64,000 bases of DNA from Tamlana sp. I1. Its GTDB lineage: Bacteria; Bacteroidota; Bacteroidia; Flavobacteriales; Flavobacteriaceae. The notes under the pieces were generated by a model. It made no database searches, was not told the origin of the DNA, and saw only the letters and a program-made list of their open reading frames with translations. The position numbers were made by a program, and so were the translations under genes. Positions 61,734 through 64,000 of the stretch are shown here, piece by piece; within the stretch, counting starts at the first letter, position 1; each line of letters begins with the position of its first letter. The stretch covers positions 1 through 64,000 of the forward strand of contig NZ_JACLAF010000018.1 in NCBI RefSeq assembly GCF_015355625.1. Reading direction: 5' to 3'.

Positions 61734-62801
61734 ATGAGGTGGTATATTGTAGTTTTTATCATTGTTTTACAATTTGGTTGTGCGAATAAAACAACTAAAT
61801 CAAAAGTTGCAACGCGTTGGAGTGAAGAAAAAGCATGGCAATGGCATGATGATTTACCTTGGTTACGTGGTGCTAATTTTGTGCCTAGTACAGCGATAAA
61901 TCAGTTAGAAATGTGGCAAGAGTCGACTTTCGATCCGAAGACTATCGATAAAGAATTAGGCTGGGCAGAGTCCATTGGTTTTAATTGTATGCGTGTGTAT
62001 TTGCATCATGCAGCATGGCAACAAGATCAAGTTGGTTTTAAGCAAAGGGTATCCGATTATTTGAAAATTGCTGAGCAACATCATATAAAAACGATATTTG
62101 TGTTTTTTGACGATTGTTGGAATCCTACGTTTAAAGTAGGCACGCAGCCTGAACCTAAACCAGGCGTTCATAATTCCGGTTGGTTAAGAGATCCTGGAGA
62201 TTTATTGCATACTAACAACGATTTAATGTCTGTGCTAGAAACTTACGTTAAAGATATTTTAAGCACCTTTAAAGACGATAATCGTATTGTTTTATGGGAT
62301 TTGTACAATGAACCAGGAAATTCTGCTTACGACAATAAATCTATGCCCTTACTTAAAAATGTATTTGCATGGGCAAGAGCAGTTAACCCTAGTCAGCCAT
62401 TAACCTCTGGGATTTGGCATGGTGATTTAAAAGATTTAAATGCCTTTCAGTTAGAGCATTCTGATGTTATTTCGTATCACAATTATATGGATGAAATAAG
62501 CCATCAATCGGGAATAGATAGCCTTAAACAGTTAAAGCGGCCCTTAATTTGCACCGAATACATGGCTCGAAAAAATAAGAGCAGGTTTCAAAATATAATG
62601 CCAATCCTTAAAAAACAAAAAATAGGCGCTATTAATTGGGGATTAGTTGATGGGAAAACAAATACAAAATACGCTTGGGATACCCCCTTATCTGATGGAT
62701 CGGAACCTGAACTTTGGTTTCATGAAATTTTTAGAAAAGACGGAGTACCTTATAAAAAGGAAGAAGTAGCATTGATAAAACAGCTTACAAAAGCGGACTA
62801 A
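61734..62801 (+). CDS. GH5/GH2-like clan GH-A glycosidase lipoprotein
   Basis: This is a 355-aa lipoprotein (MRWYIVVFIIVLQFGC) that is almost entirely one TIM barrel. It has LPWLRGANFVPSTAINQLEM, SIGFNCMRVYLHHAAW, TIFVFFDDCWNP, the acid/base VLWDLYNEPGNS (about residue 190) and the nucleophile LICTEYMARKN (about residue 273), followed by GAINWGLVDGKTNTKYAWDT. Databases often label such proteins 1,4-beta-xylanase or cellulase-family, and the true specificity is unknown. It is the last gene of the NCS1-headed operon, converging on the esterase gene at 62877. No strong terminator is visible in the 75-base gap. Confidence 0.8.
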   Translation: MRWYIVVFIIVLQFGCANKTTKSKVATRWSEEKAWQWHDDLPWLRGANFVPSTAINQLEMWQESTFDPKTIDKELGWAESIGFNCMRVYLHHAAWQQDQVGFKQRVSDYLKIAEQHHIKTIFVFFDDCWNPTFKVGTQPEPKPGVHNSGWLRDPGDLLHTNNDLMSVLETYVKDILSTFKDDNRIVLWDLYNEPGNSAYDNKSMPLLKNVFAWARAVNPSQPLTSGIWHGDLKDLNAFQLEHSDVISYHNYMDEISHQSGIDSLKQLKRPLICTEYMARKNKSRFQNIMPILKKQKIGAINWGLVDGKTNTKYAWDTPLSDGSEPELWFHEIFRKDGVPYKKEEVALIKQLTKAD

Positions 62802-62876
62802 TAATTACTCAGGATTTTTCTTTTTTGAAGCTTTTTAATAATCCGTAAGAAGCTTAATATGGGCTTAGAATGGATG

Positions 62877-63800
62877 TTATTTCAAATCATCCATCCAATC
62901 TGAAAGTAATTGCGTCCAATTTTGTAAAGCGCCTTTTCCTATAGCTAAACCAAAACCGTGGCCGCCCTTAGGGTAAATGTGCATTTCTGACGATACACCT
63001 TCTTTAATTAAAGCTTCGTAAAACTGTATGCTATTCATAACTGATACCGCCTCATCATCGGCACTATGTAGTATAAAGGTTGGTGGTGTATTTTTAGTGA
63101 CCTGTAATTCGTTAGAATAAAAATCTATAAGTTTTTGGTTTGGATTTGCGCCTATTAAACTAGTTCGAGACCCTAAATGGGTGTAATTAGATTTCATGGT
63201 TATAACCGGGTAAATAAGCACCATAAAATCTGGACGAGCACTTATCCTATCCATAGGGCTGGATATGCTATTTTTGTCGTTATCAAAATGTGTTCCTAAA
63301 GTGGAAGCGAGGTGACCACCGGCAGAAAAGCCCATAATACCAATTTGGTTTTTGTCTAGGTTCCATTTTTCAGAATGAGCTCTTACCAATCTCACAGCAC
63401 GTTGTGCATCTTGTAAGGGCGCTTTATAGTTTACTAGTAAGGATTTAGATTCAGGTAAACGGTATTTTAAAACAAAGGCGGTAATCCCTTTGGAATTAAA
63501 CCATTTGGCAATATCGGTGCCTTCCCAATCGTAAGCGATGTGGTGGTAGGCACCACCAGGGCAAATAATGACCGCTTTTTTTGTAGCACTTCTTTTATTT
63601 GGTATAAAAACTTCTAGTGTTGGATTTTGTACGTTAGCCTTCCAAAATATGTCACTTTCATAATATTGTTTTTCAACTTCGTTTGATGTCTTTTGATTAG
63701 GAATATTTTCAGTCCAAAGTGGGATAATTTGGTTTTGACTAAAACAGTTGTAAATAGTTATTAGTAAGCAAAGGCTAAAGAACTTATGTTTTCTCATCAT
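62877..63800 (-). CDS. Exported alpha/beta-hydrolase esterase (BD-FAE/acetyl-xylan-esterase-like)
   Basis: This is a 307-aa protein with a signal peptide (LCLLITIYNCFSQNQ). A typical carbohydrate-esterase-like lipase fold is seen: AVIICPGGAYHHIAYDWEG (oxyanion HGGG-type loop as PGGAY), nucleophile elbow GIMGFSAGGHLASTLG (Ser at about residue 158), LHSADDEAVSVMNS (acid) and HIYPKGGHGFGLA (His). Related enzymes remove acetyl or feruloyl groups from polysaccharides. It converges on the GH5-like gene. A terminator at 63874-63912 belongs to the next minus-strand gene further right, so this gene probably starts its own transcript. Confidence 0.85.
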   Translation of the reverse strand: MMRKHKFFSLCLLITIYNCFSQNQIIPLWTENIPNQKTSNEVEKQYYESDIFWKANVQNPTLEVFIPNKRSATKKAVIICPGGAYHHIAYDWEGTDIAKWFNSKGITAFVLKYRLPESKSLLVNYKAPLQDAQRAVRLVRAHSEKWNLDKNQIGIMGFSAGGHLASTLGTHFDNDKNSISSPMDRISARPDFMVLIYPVITMKSNYTHLGSRTSLIGANPNQKLIDFYSNELQVTKNTPPTFILHSADDEAVSVMNSIQFYEALIKEGVSSEMHIYPKGGHGFGLAIGKGALQNWTQLLSDWMDDLK

Positions 63801-63873
63801 TTGGTATTTGGAGGTATGACTTTAGTCTCCTCAAAAAATTTAAAAGTAATTAAATCGGCATAGGCCTTTTGCG

Positions 63874-63912
63874 AAAAAAAGGCACCAACAGCATAGAATC
63901 GCTGTTAGTGCC
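63874..63912 (-). terminator. Rho-independent terminator of the gene at the right edge
   Basis: On the minus strand GGCACTAACAGC pairs with GCTGTTGGTGCC (one mismatch) around an 8-base loop and is followed by seven T. It lies 16 bases after the stop of the partial gene. Confidence 0.9.
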
Positions 63913-63927
63913 AATAAAAAAACTAAA

Positions 63928-64000
63928 TTATGCTTTTATAAACTTTTTTGTGCTGATTTGTCCTAACTTATTTTTAACAGAAACAAGGTATAAACCCGGT
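63928..64000 (-). CDS. 3-prime end of a T9SS-sorted protein (partial)
   Basis: Only the last 23 codons are in the window. They read PGLYLVSVKNKLGQISTKKF then IKA and a stop. This is the end of a type A T9SS C-terminal sorting domain (GxYxVxV...K..vK pattern), so the gene to the right encodes another secreted or surface protein. Its catalytic domain is outside the window. Confidence 0.75.
   Translation of the reverse strand, partial: PGLYLVSVKNKLGQISTKKFIKA

Overview
The window looks like chromosome of a marine Flavobacteriaceae member (Bacteroidota). The DNA is AT-rich and there are no Shine-Dalgarno-like leaders. It has a SusC/SusD pair, many lipoproteins with a short hydrophobic stretch ending in Cys, two large secreted proteins with a type IX secretion (T9SS) C-terminal sorting domain (plus two remnants or fragments of such proteins), and several glycoside hydrolases and S1 sulfatases. 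No tRNA, rRNA, CRISPR array, complete mobile element or recognisable transcription-factor gene was seen.

Layout. 0-3.3 kb: an exported cupin, a decayed transposase remnant, and a DUF255/YyaL-type thioredoxin-fold lipoprotein. 3.4-12.9 kb: a SusC/SusD pair behind a long leader carrying an imperfect 52-bp direct repeat. It is followed by a cytoplasmic isoaspartyl peptidase/asparaginase, a cyanophycinase-type S51 lipoprotein, a YfcC/DcuC-type permease and a second, divergent S51 lipoprotein. Together this reads as a PUL-like locus for beta-aspartyl polymers or peptides, cyanophycin being the obvious candidate. 12.9-14.9 kb (minus strand): ribokinase and a 10-helix DMT/ureide-permease-like transporter.

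15.7-29.4 kb: three paralogous secreted Asp-box beta-propeller proteins (GH74/VPS10-like), two of them carrying Fn3, CBM4/9-like, Big2, PA14 and T9SS sorting modules, plus a small Fn3 lipoprotein. The middle paralog has a one-base frameshift in a T6 run inside its signal peptide. 29.6-36 kb: GH38 alpha-mannosidase, S1 sulfatase, and a convergent porin. 36-40.8 kb (minus strand): a CRTAC1-like FG-GAP lipoprotein and an unrecognised exported protein. 41.5-42.2 kb: a pseudogene of a T9SS-secreted glycosidase. 42.6-53.6 kb: GH97, sulfatase, a Mak-like ROK kinase with GmhA, GH92, an esterase with a nucleoside-hydrolase-like protein, and a mutarotase-fold lipoprotein. 53.8-62.8 kb: one tight operon of NCS1 permease, 61-aa membrane protein, clan GH-A glycosidase, sulfatase, FucP-type MFS sugar transporter, GH51-like lipoprotein and GH5-like lipoprotein. 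The window ends with an esterase and the last codons of another T9SS-sorted protein.

Taken together, 15.7-63.8 kb is a catabolic island for a sulfated glycan that probably contains alpha-mannose (GH38, GH92, a mannokinase-like ROK enzyme, three sulfatases). The window shows no SusCD pair or regulator dedicated to it. The substrate assignments are inferences from family membership and neighbourhood.
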